Source of the DNA: Deltaproteobacteria bacterium CG11_big_fil_rev_8_21_14_0_20_45_16
Lineage (GTDB): Bacteria > Bdellovibrionota > UBA2394
NCBI GenBank assembly: GCA_002787535.1
Contig: PCXB01000004.1
Coordinates: 34,890-98,889, forward strand
Reading direction: 5' to 3'
DNA length: 64,000 nucleotides
The notes below the pieces were generated by a model. The model did not search any database. It was not told where the DNA came from and saw only the letters and a program-made list of their open reading frames with translations. Position 1 is the stretch's first letter. Every line of letters begins with the position of its first letter. Below are positions 45,670 to 55,549 of this stretch, in pieces. The translations under genes were made by a program, and so were the position numbers.

Positions 45670-47991
45670 TTAAGGCATCAACGGGCTATCACTTGAGGGC
45701 GAAACCTGAGCTTCGCGTACGTCAGTCAAGATATAAGGCGTGATGAAGATAAGCATTTCTTCTCGGTTATTACTTTCCGACTGGCCTTTGAACAACCAAC
45801 CCAAAATAGGAATATTCATAAGTCCCGGAACCCCGCCCTTACCTTTGGTTTCACTCGTCTTAAATACTCCTCCAAGAACTGCTGTCCGACCGCTCTTTAC
45901 GAGCATATCGGTTTGCGCCTCTCGAATATTGATGATCGGGTTACCACCAACCTGCTCTGATCCAGGTTCATTACTTTGAGTCGAAACCGTAAGAATCACG
46001 GAGCCATCATTCGTAATTTGTGGCGTCACCGATATCTGAATACCGGCTTCTTGGAATTGAACATTTGATCCTTCGGAACTTGAAGACAAGAATGGAATTT
46101 TTGATCCCTGGATGATTCGAGCCGTTTTGTTATCCAGTACGGTAATGCTGGGTCTCGAAACCACTCGCGCCATCTGCTCGTTTTCCGCATAACTCAAACG
46201 CAAATCCAAGTTAAATACATCGCTGATTCCGCCCAATCGAAAGCCCATGCTACCCCCCGTAACCGTATTACCCGGCAAAGCATCGACGGCAAAATCCGTC
46301 AAGCCGCCCGGCTCGGGCGAGATAAAGGCGGGCGATGCGACCCCATCTGCCGTCGTCGGAGCGGTAAGAACGTTAATAGTATTGGGAAACTGCCAATCTG
46401 TGGCATGACCATTACTTCCATCCAATCTCAAAGTCGGACCCCACTGAATACCCAGTGATTGGGTGAATCTGTCGTTAGCTTGAACGATACGACTCTCGAT
46501 CCGAACCTGAGGCGTCTGTGTATCCAGAACCGCTATGAGATTTTCCATTCGCGAAAGTGTCTCGGCAATATCTTCAACAATAAGTGTGTTGGTTCGCTCA
46601 TCCGTGTCTACCGTGCCCCGCTCAGAAAGAAGGGCTTTGATACGATCTTTCATATCGCCCGCTTTGGCATAATTGATATTAAAAAGCTTCAAACGCAAAG
46701 GCTCTAATTGCTTGGCCGCTTTATCGTTAGCCAGGGCAATCTCTCTTTCCTTCTTAAGAGATTCGATCGGCGCTACGCGAAGAATATTTCCAGCCTGAAC
46801 TTTGTCCAAGCCTTTGGAAGTCAGGATAATATCCAAAGCTTGATCCCAAGGAACATCCACGAGCTTGAGCGTGATCGTACCCGTCACATCGTCAGCAATG
46901 ATCACATTAAGTTTGGAAACTTCAGCAATTAATCTCAAAACATCCTGAACCCGCGCGTCTTGAAATTCGAGAGAAACTCGCTTCCCCGTATAAACCTTTC
47001 CGCCCATTCCGCTCAGCAGTGAGGTACCCTCGGTTAAAACCGAGCTTGGAATTTCTTGCGTAATGATCGGCGCCACAGGAACATCGGGTTCTGGTTCTGG
47101 CTCCACCACAACTTTGTTGTCCTCCGCTTGAGCAAGGGGTTCAGGAGCCAATTCGGGAAGCGGCAAAGCTTCGGGAAGGCTTTCTTCATTCAAAACTTCT
47201 GGAGCTTCTGCAACTTCTTCTTTCGTTTCTTCCATCGGTAGCGGCACGGGAAGTGGCATCGGGAGAGGCACAATTTCTTCGGATGGCGCCGGTATTTCGG
47301 GTATGATTTCTGGCTCTGACTTCAACGCCATCTCCGGTATGGGGGTCTCTTCTATAGGAGTCTCTTCGAGCGGCTCCAATACTGGAGCTTCAGGTAACGC
47401 AAGTTCCGACTCCATGCTTGGGTCTTCAAGCGCGGGCGGAGCGGAGTCTCCCATCTGAGCCTGGGGTTCTTCTAATGGTTCTTCTAACAGTGGAATTTCC
47501 ATTGATGACAAATCTTCGTCCGACTCCAAACTAGGAGTTTGACTCAAATCCTCATTGGGAATTCCGGCCGTGACCGGAATCAATCGAACAACAAGCCCAT
47601 CTTCTTCCATTCCAGCTAAATAATTTGACGACTCATTTAAATAGACTTCGAGACGAACTAAATTTGAAAGGCTGTCCTGAATGGGTGTAACTTTGATTTC
47701 AGAAACTAATTCGTTTCCAGCTATCGATGCCGGTGTAGACTCCAGCGTGCCTGCATCAATTAAATCGATCATGACACGTTCGGGATCGGCCAGCTTAAAT
47801 ACATTGTATTTAAGCTCTGAGGGGGCTTTGATAACAATCCGACTTTGACCATTGGCTTCACTCAACTCAATGGATTGAATCGCATAGAGTCCATCAGCCG
47901 TTTGCGCATCCGAAATCTCTCCGTTTTTCTGTGAACAAGCCACGCCCAGTAGCATCAATGCCGCTGTTGTAAACGCTGCAAGATTTTTCAT
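45670..47991 (-). CDS. pilQ: Type IV pilus secretin PilQ
   Basis: PilQ forms the outer-membrane pore for the pilus. The ATG at 47991 has GAGGGG upstream; a GTG four codons earlier overlaps the pilP stop. The 773-residue product has a possible lipoprotein signal (LLGVAC, Cys19, with an atypical Gly at -3), an AMIN domain (about 35-140), and a long Pro/Glu-rich linker (about 145-320). It continues with an STN domain (about 332-410), a secretin N domain (about 430-495) and the secretin beta-domain (about 590-760, with RPSITVLDNKTARI, VPGLMNIPILGWLFKG and EEMLIFITPYIL). One AMIN domain instead of two or three, plus the Pro/Glu linker, is somewhat unusual. Confidence 0.95.
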   Translation of the reverse strand: MKNLAAFTTAALMLLGVACSQKNGEISDAQTADGLYAIQSIELSEANGQSRIVIKAPSELKYNVFKLADPERVMIDLIDAGTLESTPASIAGNELVSEIKVTPIQDSLSNLVRLEVYLNESSNYLAGMEEDGLVVRLIPVTAGIPNEDLSQTPSLESDEDLSSMEIPLLEEPLEEPQAQMGDSAPPALEDPSMESELALPEAPVLEPLEETPIEETPIPEMALKSEPEIIPEIPAPSEEIVPLPMPLPVPLPMEETKEEVAEAPEVLNEESLPEALPLPELAPEPLAQAEDNKVVVEPEPEPDVPVAPIITQEIPSSVLTEGTSLLSGMGGKVYTGKRVSLEFQDARVQDVLRLIAEVSKLNVIIADDVTGTITLKLVDVPWDQALDIILTSKGLDKVQAGNILRVAPIESLKKEREIALANDKAAKQLEPLRLKLFNINYAKAGDMKDRIKALLSERGTVDTDERTNTLIVEDIAETLSRMENLIAVLDTQTPQVRIESRIVQANDRFTQSLGIQWGPTLRLDGSNGHATDWQFPNTINVLTAPTTADGVASPAFISPEPGGLTDFAVDALPGNTVTGGSMGFRLGGISDVFNLDLRLSYAENEQMARVVSRPSITVLDNKTARIIQGSKIPFLSSSSEGSNVQFQEAGIQISVTPQITNDGSVILTVSTQSNEPGSEQVGGNPIINIREAQTDMLVKSGRTAVLGGVFKTSETKGKGGVPGLMNIPILGWLFKGQSESNNREEMLIFITPYILTDVREAQVSPSSDSPLMP

Positions 47992-47999
47992 ATTACCCC

Positions 48000-48494
48000 T
48001 CACTTCTGTTTCTCCTCCGTGTTCAAACTCATGGAGTATTCACTGACAATAAGCTTACCCAGAGGATCTCGAAATTCCTCTGCCACCACGACTTGGTCTT
48101 TAAGAATTCTCATTACTTTGCCTCGATTTCGGCCGATACGCGTTCCTTGCGTAATAATATGACCCTTGCCATTGCCATCTAGGACAATCGCCCGAGGATT
48201 GGCCATACCCCAAACCACCCCCGTCAAACGGAACTTAGATAAGTCGAAATTTAAAAGTGGATTGGGTGATACGGGCGCGTCATTACCACCCGCAGACTGA
48301 ATATAAGATTCAAATGGATCCCGCTTTCCAAATGGATTGTAGGTATACGCGAAAGGATCAATCATGGGCGCAGATTCCATCGTTTCGCCTCCAATTGGTG
48401 CGGCCGCCTCAGCAGACTCCTCAGGTTTGGCCGCGGGCTTTGTCGGTGCCTCCGCTACAAGGGCAAATATTATGATGGTTTCAAAAAAACCCAC
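48000..48494 (-). CDS. pilP: Type IV pilus assembly protein PilP
   Basis: PilP links the inner-membrane PilNO complex to PilQ. The 164-residue product starts with a short hydrophobic segment (FFETIIIFALVAEA) without a lipobox cysteine, unlike many PilP lipoproteins. A Pro/Ala-rich linker follows, then the PilP core: YNPFGKRDPFESYI, LSKFRLTGVVWG, AIVLDGNGKGHIITQGTRIG. It lies between pilO (2-base gap) and pilQ (GTG/TGA overlap possible). Confidence 0.88.
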   Translation of the reverse strand: MGFFETIIIFALVAEAPTKPAAKPEESAEAAAPIGGETMESAPMIDPFAYTYNPFGKRDPFESYIQSAGGNDAPVSPNPLLNFDLSKFRLTGVVWGMANPRAIVLDGNGKGHIITQGTRIGRNRGKVMRILKDQVVVAEEFRDPLGKLIVSEYSMSLNTEEKQK

Positions 48495-48496
48495 GC

Positions 48497-49075
48497 TTAG
48501 CTACCTCCACCCAGAAACATAAAGGTTGTCGCCGTGCAGGCAATGTTCAAAACATCTTCGCCGTCTTTTCCTTTGGACGAGTTCACATCTAGATTGGAGA
48601 CATTTACGATTCGAGACATCTTTCCAATCCGATCGAAGAAAACGGCAATTTCATGATAACCGCCAACGATTTGCAATTTTAAGGGCAGCTCTGCGTACAA
48701 ACTCTTATTGGCTTCCTTCTGAGGTTCAAAAGATTTGAATTCAACACCTGACTTCATCCCCAAAGTAAAAATGTCTCGCAACAAGCTAGGAATTTCTTTG
48801 CTCCGAGGAAGTTGTGTAAGGGCCGCATTGAGGTCCTCTTCAAGTTTTTTCGTATTTTGTTGAAATGTCGGAAGATTATCCGCAACCGCCTTCTGTTCTT
48901 TATACTTCCGATCGAGGTCATCTCGCTCACGTCTCAATGATTCCGACTTCTTCTCTAGCTCCGTCCAAGTCGTCATATACTGACCCACGACAATACCAAC
49001 TAAGATAATGGACAGGGCGATTACTTTGTAAAGAACCGGGATTTTATTTAACTTGTCTAAAGGATTACCTGCCAT
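48497..49075 (-). CDS. pilO: Type IV pilus assembly protein PilO
   Basis: The 192-residue bitopic inner-membrane protein has one membrane helix near the N-terminus (YKVIALSIILVGIVVGQYM), a coiled coil (about 35-75) and a C-terminal ferredoxin-like domain (LKLQIVGGYHEIAVFFDRIG). This is the classical PilO layout. It pairs with PilN in the periplasm. It is 21 bases after pilN and almost touches pilP. Confidence 0.92.
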   Translation of the reverse strand: MAGNPLDKLNKIPVLYKVIALSIILVGIVVGQYMTTWTELEKKSESLRRERDDLDRKYKEQKAVADNLPTFQQNTKKLEEDLNAALTQLPRSKEIPSLLRDIFTLGMKSGVEFKSFEPQKEANKSLYAELPLKLQIVGGYHEIAVFFDRIGKMSRIVNVSNLDVNSSKGKDGEDVLNIACTATTFMFLGGGS

Positions 49076-49096
49076 AAGTTACCTAACATCCAATTG

Positions 49097-49639
49097 TCAG
49101 TCGTACTTCACCGTCGCATTGATCGTGAAGCGCTGAAGGCTGTTTCCTTCCCGATCTTGTTGGTTCACCGTTTGTAAATCGATATCCGAAAAGAATTTGG
49201 CTGTTTTCAAGGAATCCAAAAAATCTGCTATGACCGGACCGTCACTTGCAAAACCCTGCATGGTCACCTTTTTGTTTGATTCCTTAAATGAACTTATCCA
49301 AAGTTTTCGAGGTATGAGATCAGTTAGCTCATCCATCATTCTCACGGGACCCGCCCGACCCGCTTGCAAGGAATTAATGACAGCGAGTTGATCCTTAAGA
49401 GTTTTCAGTTTCTGTTTGTATTTTTCAACTTCGCCAACCTTAGCCTTTAGCTTATTTATTTCCTCGGTTATCTCTCTATTCTGTTTTTCAAGTTCTGCCA
49501 CGCCTGATTGCTTTGAAGCCGTTACGAAATAACAGCCGACAAAAACCAAAATAATCGCAACGGCCGCGACCACGGCTTCGATAATTAGCTTTTCCTGCTT
49601 TCGTACTTCAGGAACGGGTATCAGGTTAATACGAATCAT
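49097..49639 (-). CDS. pilN: Type IV pilus assembly protein PilN
   Basis: The 180-residue product begins with the PilM-binding sequence MIRINLIPVPE (the INLLP-type motif of PilN), followed by a membrane helix (VVAAVAIILVFVGCYFVTA), a coiled coil (about 45-90) and a small periplasmic domain. Its ATG overlaps the pilM stop by 4 bp, the usual coupling of these partners. Confidence 0.93.
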   Translation of the reverse strand: MIRINLIPVPEVRKQEKLIIEAVVAAVAIILVFVGCYFVTASKQSGVAELEKQNREITEEINKLKAKVGEVEKYKQKLKTLKDQLAVINSLQAGRAGPVRMMDELTDLIPRKLWISSFKESNKKVTMQGFASDGPVIADFLDSLKTAKFFSDIDLQTVNQQDREGNSLQRFTINATVKYD

Positions 49640-50709
49640 TGTGGTTTATCCCCCAATCTTCGCACAGCTAAGCCAGTTACAACGGAACTTAAAGGCGCTA
49701 AATCCGCCAAATAATCTGGATCAAACTCCTTCGGATTAAAGGTAATATTTCGAAAAGGATACGAAATTTCCACTTTCACATTTAAAGTCGATTCAAGTGC
49801 CTCCTTCAGTCCCGCGACCTTAGCCGTCCCACCGCTTACAACAACACGTGAAAGCCTAACTCTTGTTGCGGTCGCTAAATAGAAATCAATACTTCGTTGA
49901 ATCTCGACAGACATTGCTTCCGATGTACTTCGAAGTATGGATCCAACTTCCTGAGGAACGATAGCCTCAGTTGTCGAAGACGAGCTGCTGATATTCCCAC
50001 CGAGCTTTAGGGCTTCGGCTTCCTCGTAGCTAACGTTTAATTGCTTCTGAATTTCTTCGGTGAACTGATTACCACCCATATTGATATCCCGGGTAAAGGA
50101 CGTAACGCCGTTGTTAAGAATATTGATGTTAATGAGGCTCGCACCAATATTTACAAGCGCAACAACTTCATTAGGCTGAGCCTCTTCACTCAAATCAAAA
50201 GTGTTCTCGATCGTGAAGGAAGCGACATCCATAATGAGTGGCTTTAAACCAGCTTCCTGCACAACAGCCGTATATTCTTGAATGATATCCTTTTTGGCGG
50301 CCACCAGGAGGACATCCATTTGACCCGAATCTTCATTAAGGCTCAAAATCTGCGTGTCAATATTCACATCAGAGATTGAAAACGGAATATATTGCTCGGC
50401 TTCCCATTGAATACTTTCGGCCAACTCTTCTTCACTCATGGCGGGAAGCGTAATTTTTTTGATGATCACGGAGTGGCCAGAGATACAAGTCGACACATCT
50501 CTTGTTTTAATCTTGTGACGAGCAACAAGATCCCGAATGCCCTCAACGACGGCGGCACTATTCATGATCGAACCGTCGACAATGGCTTCCGCAGGAAGTT
50601 TATGAAGTCCATATTTCAAGAGCTTCCACGTGCCTCCCTTGCCTTCCTTAAGCTCCATAATTTTTATGGAGTGACTTCCGATATCTAGACCTAAAACTCC
50701 GCGCGCCAT
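49636..50709 (-). CDS. pilM: Type IV pilus assembly ATPase-fold protein PilM
   Basis: PilM is a cytoplasmic actin/FtsA-like protein that binds the PilN N-terminus. The 357-residue product shows VLGLDIGSHSIKIMEL (phosphate 1), SIQWEAEQYIPFSI, VVALVNIGASLININI (phosphate 2) and VVSGGTAKVAGLKE (adenosine site). It is the first gene of pilMNOPQ, preceded by a 205-base gap that should hold its promoter and contains a hairpin. Confidence 0.95.
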   Translation of the reverse strand: MARGVLGLDIGSHSIKIMELKEGKGGTWKLLKYGLHKLPAEAIVDGSIMNSAAVVEGIRDLVARHKIKTRDVSTCISGHSVIIKKITLPAMSEEELAESIQWEAEQYIPFSISDVNIDTQILSLNEDSGQMDVLLVAAKKDIIQEYTAVVQEAGLKPLIMDVASFTIENTFDLSEEAQPNEVVALVNIGASLININILNNGVTSFTRDINMGGNQFTEEIQKQLNVSYEEAEALKLGGNISSSSSTTEAIVPQEVGSILRSTSEAMSVEIQRSIDFYLATATRVRLSRVVVSGGTAKVAGLKEALESTLNVKVEISYPFRNITFNPKEFDPDYLADLAPLSSVVTGLAVRRLGDKPQ

Positions 50710-50827
50710 TTACTTTATGCCTCACTGGTTGTTAAAAAATTCAGTTATGCTCCTTCATGATATCGACCCCCTAACGAATCTGCAAGTTTTCATGAATAAT
50801 TTCAAATACTTATAAGCATCGCATCAA

Positions 50828-50851
50828 GCGCATTGCACGAAAGCAGTGCGC
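50828..50851. promoter_or_regulatory. Hairpin in the gap upstream of pilM
   Basis: GCGCATTGC-ACGAAA-GCAGTGCGC folds into a 9-bp stem with one T-G wobble and a 6-base loop. No T-run follows on either strand, so it is not a standard terminator; it may be an operator or part of the pilM leader. Confidence 0.35.
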
Positions 50852-50914
50852 GATAAATACCGCAAACCTATGTCGCGGCAAAAAAGGAGGCGGTCTGGAA
50901 TCAAGATGTCGGAT

Positions 50915-51520
50915 TTAGTTAACGCGGGTCGTAACCAGGTTGATGCTGCGCCACTTGTGAAATCGATCCTTCCATAGAACGACGGTAACAATTCGATACT
51001 CGGTCTTTCCATCATTGGGATCCGGGTCGTAGGTTCGATAATAACGAACATATTGATTTTGAGGCAGACTATTGAATTCCGAGCAAAACGTAGCGCTCGA
51101 GGCTGCGGCAGAAACAAGATTGGCCGTGACCCGATCCCAGGTCATCTCGTCTCCGGAATACTGCTCGACAATTCCGGAAATCGCGCACTCCGTCCCTTGT
51201 GAACCTTCTGCGGGATAAATAGATTCATTCGCTCCAACGCCACTGTCTTCGAGAATTAAGCAAGATCCTGCACTGAAACTAACAATATTACCCTCGGTCT
51301 GACAGTCCTTTAAATTGGCGAAGGGTTCTCGCTTCAAAGTCTCCATCAAATCACTCGTGATCGTGGTCGCCTCCGAAATCTGCTGAGACAAAACATTACT
51401 GCGAAGCACCACAACCGTCATGGCAGCGAGGCCCAACAAGCCTATAGCCAAAACCAACATGGCGACCATGACTTCAATTAGTGTAAAAGCATTTTGTTTT
51501 GTAAAAAATATCTTCCTCAT
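50915..51520 (-). CDS. pilV: PilV-like type IV minor pilin
   Basis: The 201-residue product has a class III prepilin signal (QNAFTLIEVMVAMLVLAIGL, with Glu5) and a PilV-type continuation (LLGLAAMTVVVLRSNVLSQQ). The C-terminal domain carries several cysteines. It lies 12 bases after the FimT/GspH-like gene. Processing by a prepilin peptidase is expected; no pilD gene is in the window. Confidence 0.85.
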   Translation of the reverse strand: MRKIFFTKQNAFTLIEVMVAMLVLAIGLLGLAAMTVVVLRSNVLSQQISEATTITSDLMETLKREPFANLKDCQTEGNIVSFSAGSCLILEDSGVGANESIYPAEGSQGTECAISGIVEQYSGDEMTWDRVTANLVSAAASSATFCSEFNSLPQNQYVRYYRTYDPDPNDGKTEYRIVTVVLWKDRFHKWRSINLVTTRVN

Positions 51521-51532
51521 CCGTCCTCGTTA

Positions 51533-52327
51533 TCAAAAACAATTATCCGTCGAATTCGCTCTTCCACCCGGGTTACAGGGGCGAATGGAAGTTTCTCCAC
51601 TTGAATCCATCACGACCAAAAAGCCTGCACAATCTGCATCGGGATCTGTTGGATCACAGTCATCCATTCGAACCTGAAACACAACAGAGGCACCATTGGC
51701 GGCCAAACCATCGTCTACGGGTATATTGGCAAAATCAAGATTGGCGTCAGCGTCGGTGATGCTGGATGGAAACCATAAGGAGTTCCCTGCTTCGGCGGAA
51801 GCCTCCGATACCCAATCCGAATAATCGGGAACCGCGTCGCTCCCCGAGTAGACCGGCGTCAAGGCAATGCCGATAGGCAATTCCTGCGGCTTTCGATCAA
51901 AATCCCAATTGTCAAAGTACGCTGTCGCCCCTCCATCCGGATCACCACCTCCATCACTCGAATAACAGCTCCCATTGGAATCGGTGTATTGAACTTTTCG
52001 CAATATTGCAAAATACCGCGCCAAAGTTGAGCCGCTACCGATGGCTTCCGCCCCAGCGGTAATCGTCGAAACAGTTCTCCCACTATCGGTACAGTTTCTC
52101 TCAATACAAAAAATAACTCGGGTCGGACAACCTTTAAAAAGAGCGGCGGTCTTCGCATACGAAAGGTCTGCCGCTAAGGCTTGTGCCGCCTCTTCAAGCC
52201 TAGAAACTTTCATACGAGAATTAAGGGAGACCACCCCCAATACCGTGATGATCGCTACAATAGCTACCACGACCATTAGCTCGGTAAGCGTAAAGCCAAG
52301 AATTCTTAAAGACTTCGATGCATGCAT
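51533..52327 (-). CDS. FimT/GspH-like pseudopilin
   Basis: The 264-residue product has the prepilin signal GFTLTELMVVVAIVAIITVL and the FimT/GspH continuation RLEEAAQALAADLSYAKTAA. The C-terminal region is longer than usual for FimT and contains cysteine pairs. It heads a small pseudopilin operon with the PilV-like gene, right behind the two-component system. Confidence 0.88.
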   Translation of the reverse strand: MHASKSLRILGFTLTELMVVVAIVAIITVLGVVSLNSRMKVSRLEEAAQALAADLSYAKTAALFKGCPTRVIFCIERNCTDSGRTVSTITAGAEAIGSGSTLARYFAILRKVQYTDSNGSCYSSDGGGDPDGGATAYFDNWDFDRKPQELPIGIALTPVYSGSDAVPDYSDWVSEASAEAGNSLWFPSSITDADANLDFANIPVDDGLAANGASVVFQVRMDDCDPTDPDADCAGFLVVMDSSGETSIRPCNPGGRANSTDNCF

Positions 52328-52438
52328 GTTTCAGTATTATTATCGACCACAAAGCCGTAGTCGACCAGTAAGACCTTCCGAAAGCTTTGTTGCCCCATCA
52401 ATTATTGCGGCACCGCAAAGTTTTCCCGTCTGAAAGGC

Positions 52439-53863
52439 TTACTTATAGGAAAGTCCAGGGTCTTTATCTAACATATAGCGCTCTAAGCCATAGCGCTTGA
52501 TCTTATAAAGAAGCGCTCGATGAGAAATTTCCAGTAGCTTCGCCGCCCAGGTACGGTTCCCATTGGTCTTTTCAAGAGCTTTCTTGATGAGCTCTTGTTC
52601 CATAATAGTCATCATTTTTTTAATCGAAAGCTCATTAGCCGCAGCTTTGATGGCAGGATTGACTTCCTGGTTCTTAATCACATTCGGAAGATGCTCAAGA
52701 GTCAGAATGGGACCAGTTTCCAAAACCATGGCACGCTCGACAGTGTTTTCAAGCTCTCGAACGTTTCCTGGCCAAGAATAGTCGGTTAATGCCTGAATAA
52801 CTTCCGGCGCCATTTCATGCACTTCCTTATTCATTTCTTTTCGGAAACGCTCCAAAAAGTGAGTTACCAAAATCGTGATATCTTCTTTTCGCTCTCGAAG
52901 TGGTGGAATGTGAATTGGAAGAACATTAAGTCGATAATAAAGATCTTCTCTAAAATTGCCCCGCTTAATTTCTTCACTCAAATTTCTTAAAGTCGCCGTT
53001 ATGAGACGAACATCCACTTTTTGTGAAGTGTTAGATCCGACTCGCCTAATTTCTTCCTCTTGAATAACTCGAAGAAGTTTGACTTGAAGCGGAACAGGCA
53101 AATCGCCCACTTCATCCAGGAACAAAGTACCGCCATTAGCTTCTTCAAATAGACCTTTTTTATCTTTGTTCGCTCCCGTAAAAGCTCCCTTGACGTATCC
53201 AAAGAGCTCGCTTTCTAAAAGCGTGTCTGGAATTGCGCTACAATTGATGGCCACAAAAGGCTTGTTGGAGCGCGGTGAATTATAATGAATCGCTCTTGCA
53301 ATGAGTTCCTTACCTGATCCACTCTCTCCGGTAATCAAGACCGTCGTACGATATTCCGCGATCTTTCGAATCGTATCGAAGATTTCAAGCATTCGAGGGG
53401 AACGAGCAATAATATTATTAAAGTCTGTCTGCTGATGAAGCGTGCGCTTTAGATTCTCATTTTCATGGACAAGATCTTCCTGAGCGGTAAGCCGCTGCAA
53501 GCGAATTAGAATTTCATCGGCTTTGAAGGGCTTACTAACGTAGTCATAAGCTCCCTTTTTCATGGCCTCAATGACTGTATCAACATTGCCAAAGGCCGAC
53601 ATCATAATGATGGGAAGTCCGTTTCGAAGTCGTTTGGCTTCTTCAAGAAAGCTAAGCCCATCCATTTCGGGCATGCGGATATCACAAAGGACGAGGTCAT
53701 AGTCAGAGCCTTTGATTTTATCCAGCCCTTTACGGCCGTCTTCAGCTGAATCAATATCATAACCTTCCCGCTCTAGAAGAACGCTAAGCATATGGCGCAT
53801 TCCGCCCTCATCATCGACAATAAGAACTTTTCGCTTGATCGCCGCCGCAGTCAGTAAAGACAT
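52439..53863 (-). CDS. NtrC-family sigma-54-dependent response regulator (PilR-like)
   Basis: The ATG at 53863 is preceded by GGGAGGAG and gives 474 residues. The receiver domain has the phosphorylated Asp61 in [10 protein letters not shown]. The AAA+ domain carries Walker A GESGSGKE, the sigma-54 contact loop GAFTGA and Walker [14 protein letters not shown] Fis-type helix-turn-helix closes it ([20 protein letters not shown]). The neighbouring histidine kinase is upstream and the minor-pilin genes are downstream, so a PilR-like role in controlling pilin genes is likely but inferred. Confidence 0.93.
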   Translation of the reverse strand: MSLLTAAAIKRKVLIVDDEGGMRHMLSVLLEREGYDIDSAEDGRKGLDKIKGSDYDLVLCDIRMPEMDGLSFLEEAKRLRNGLPIIMMSAFGNVDTVIEAMKKGAYDYVSKPFKADEILIRLQRLTAQEDLVHENENLKRTLHQQTDFNNIIARSPRMLEIFDTIRKIAEYRTTVLITGESGSGKELIARAIHYNSPRSNKPFVAINCSAIPDTLLESELFGYVKGAFTGANKDKKGLFEEANGGTLFLDEVGDLPVPLQVKLLRVIQEEEIRRVGSNTSQKVDVRLITATLRNLSEEIKRGNFREDLYYRLNVLPIHIPPLRERKEDITILVTHFLERFRKEMNKEVHEMAPEVIQALTDYSWPGNVRELENTVERAMVLETGPILTLEHLPNVIKNQEVNPAIKAAANELSIKKMMTIMEQELIKKALEKTNGNRTWAAKLLEISHRALLYKIKRYGLERYMLDKDPGLSYK

Positions 53864-54013
53864 CTGATCTCCTCCCACATGGAAAAGTTTTTCTAGTGAA
53901 AAATTTCCCCTGTAATTATTTTATATTAACGCTTTGCGCAATACAACCGGGTCAAAATAGCCTGCAATAAGGCTTACTTAAGACAATCTGTCTGCATTAA
54001 CTGCATAGGTAAT

Positions 54014-55549
54014 CTAATTAGGGTTCTTGGGAAGCAGCACGGAGAATGAAGTCCCATGTCCAGATGAGCTCTGAACAACGATCGCGCCGCGAAAACTCTC
54101 GACGATGCTTTTGGCTACATAAAGACCTAGGCCCGTTCCTTTTCCGGTTTCTTTAGTGGAAAAAAATGGCTCAAAAAGTTTTTTCTGATCGTCAGCACCA
54201 ATTCCGATTCCATTATCCACAACACTGACCATCCAATAGGCCTGAGGCTGAAGGGCGCGCAGACTCGAAGTGTCTAAACTTCCAGGTCCACTTATAATGT
54301 CGGCACTAGCCTGTGGGAGGCGACGGCTTACGACTCTAATTTTAATGTATCCTCGTTCAGAGCTGGCTTTGGCTTCGATCGCATGACGAGCATTGATCAA
54401 CAAGTTCAAAAAAACCTGAATCATCTGATCTTTTTCACATAGTGCCACTGCTGAACGATCTTCCATTTCGAATTCTAAATCGATGGAGTCCGAAATCTGC
54501 GCCAAAGCCACGCTGCGTTCTAACAAAGGCAATAATTCCACCGGACGAATTCTATCTTGTGGCGGCCTCGCTTGCTGCAAAAGAGCTCGAATAATTTTAC
54601 TGATTCGATTGGTCTCGGCTTCAATTCGATCGAGAAATTCAATTTCAGTATTTAGATTTTCAACCTTCGAAACACTTCGTCGCAAAATGTCAACATAGCC
54701 CGCAATCGCCCCAAGTGGGTTGCCAACCTCGTGAGCTACACCCGCCGCGAGCCGACCTACCGAAGCAAGCTTCTCAATTTGCAGTTGCTCATTCTTGCTC
54801 AATTCAATTTCTTCATTGGCTCGCTGCAAGGACTGAATAGTTAAAACGAGCTTTTTCTCTCGATCTTGAATCTTCACAGCCATTTCGTTTAAGGCTTCCG
54901 CCACCTGACCTAATTCATCGCGCCGCTCCACCGGACAGCGGGCCGACCAATTTTCATTGAGAAACTCACCAGCCGTATGACTTAAATTTGAAATAGGAAC
55001 AAAAATATTCCGACGAAATAACAGATGGTAGCCGATGAAAACCAATAGCATGGCTAACGGAATGCTAATGAAAAAGACCCAGTACTTGTAGCGATCTAAA
55101 GTACCGTGAAGAGATTCAATGGATAATTGATAGCTTACGGCCACCTCCTTATCGACGGATGTCGTAAAATGAAAAATCTCCGGCGAAACAAGAAAAAAAA
55201 GCAAGGATCGGTTCTGAACACGAAAGCTCGACTGAGCGTCTTGCGAACGCAAAAAACTAAGTTCTACAAAATTATAAGGGAGAGCCTCGGAGCGCTTTAA
55301 AAATATATCAAAACTTTGGACCCAATCTCCAAAGTTCTCGCCACTTGACTGTGCCGCTTTAAACTCCGGACTCTCCATAAACTGCGCGTGCAATAGCTTG
55401 AGCTCCGATTCCATCAAGGGGGAAAACAAAGCGGGAATTGAAAGCCGAAGCATGACCACAAGTAATCCGCTGCTCAAAATCAAGGCACAGAAGGAGAGGA
55501 GCCCTAGATCAAAAATAAGTTCGCGTTTTAAAGAAAGCTTAGACGTCAC
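54014..55549 (-). CDS. Membrane sensor histidine kinase (PilS-like position)
   Basis: The 511-residue kinase has two membrane helices (about 15-37 and 160-180) around a ~120-residue sensor region, then HAMP, HisKA with His273 in AAGVAHEVGNPLG, and HATPase_c with DNGIGI and GKGTGLGLYVAKSIV. It is likely the partner of the NtrC-type regulator downstream. Its GTG overlaps the ABC permease stop (GTGA). The periplasmic sensor differs from the six-helix sensor of classical PilS, so the PilS label is positional only. A weak hairpin with T residues (53959-53974) follows the gene. Confidence 0.93.
   Translation of the reverse strand: MTSKLSLKRELIFDLGLLSFCALILSSGLLVVMLRLSIPALFSPLMESELKLLHAQFMESPEFKAAQSSGENFGDWVQSFDIFLKRSEALPYNFVELSFLRSQDAQSSFRVQNRSLLFFLVSPEIFHFTTSVDKEVAVSYQLSIESLHGTLDRYKYWVFFISIPLAMLLVFIGYHLLFRRNIFVPISNLSHTAGEFLNENWSARCPVERRDELGQVAEALNEMAVKIQDREKKLVLTIQSLQRANEEIELSKNEQLQIEKLASVGRLAAGVAHEVGNPLGAIAGYVDILRRSVSKVENLNTEIEFLDRIEAETNRISKIIRALLQQARPPQDRIRPVELLPLLERSVALAQISDSIDLEFEMEDRSAVALCEKDQMIQVFLNLLINARHAIEAKASSERGYIKIRVVSRRLPQASADIISGPGSLDTSSLRALQPQAYWMVSVVDNGIGIGADDQKKLFEPFFSTKETGKGTGLGLYVAKSIVESFRGAIVVQSSSGHGTSFSVLLPKNPN

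Noticed and set aside
52328..52438. Sigma-54 promoter upstream of the FimT-like gene
   Set aside because: A TGGGGC...GC pattern exists, but the GG-GC spacing is one base short of the required spacing.
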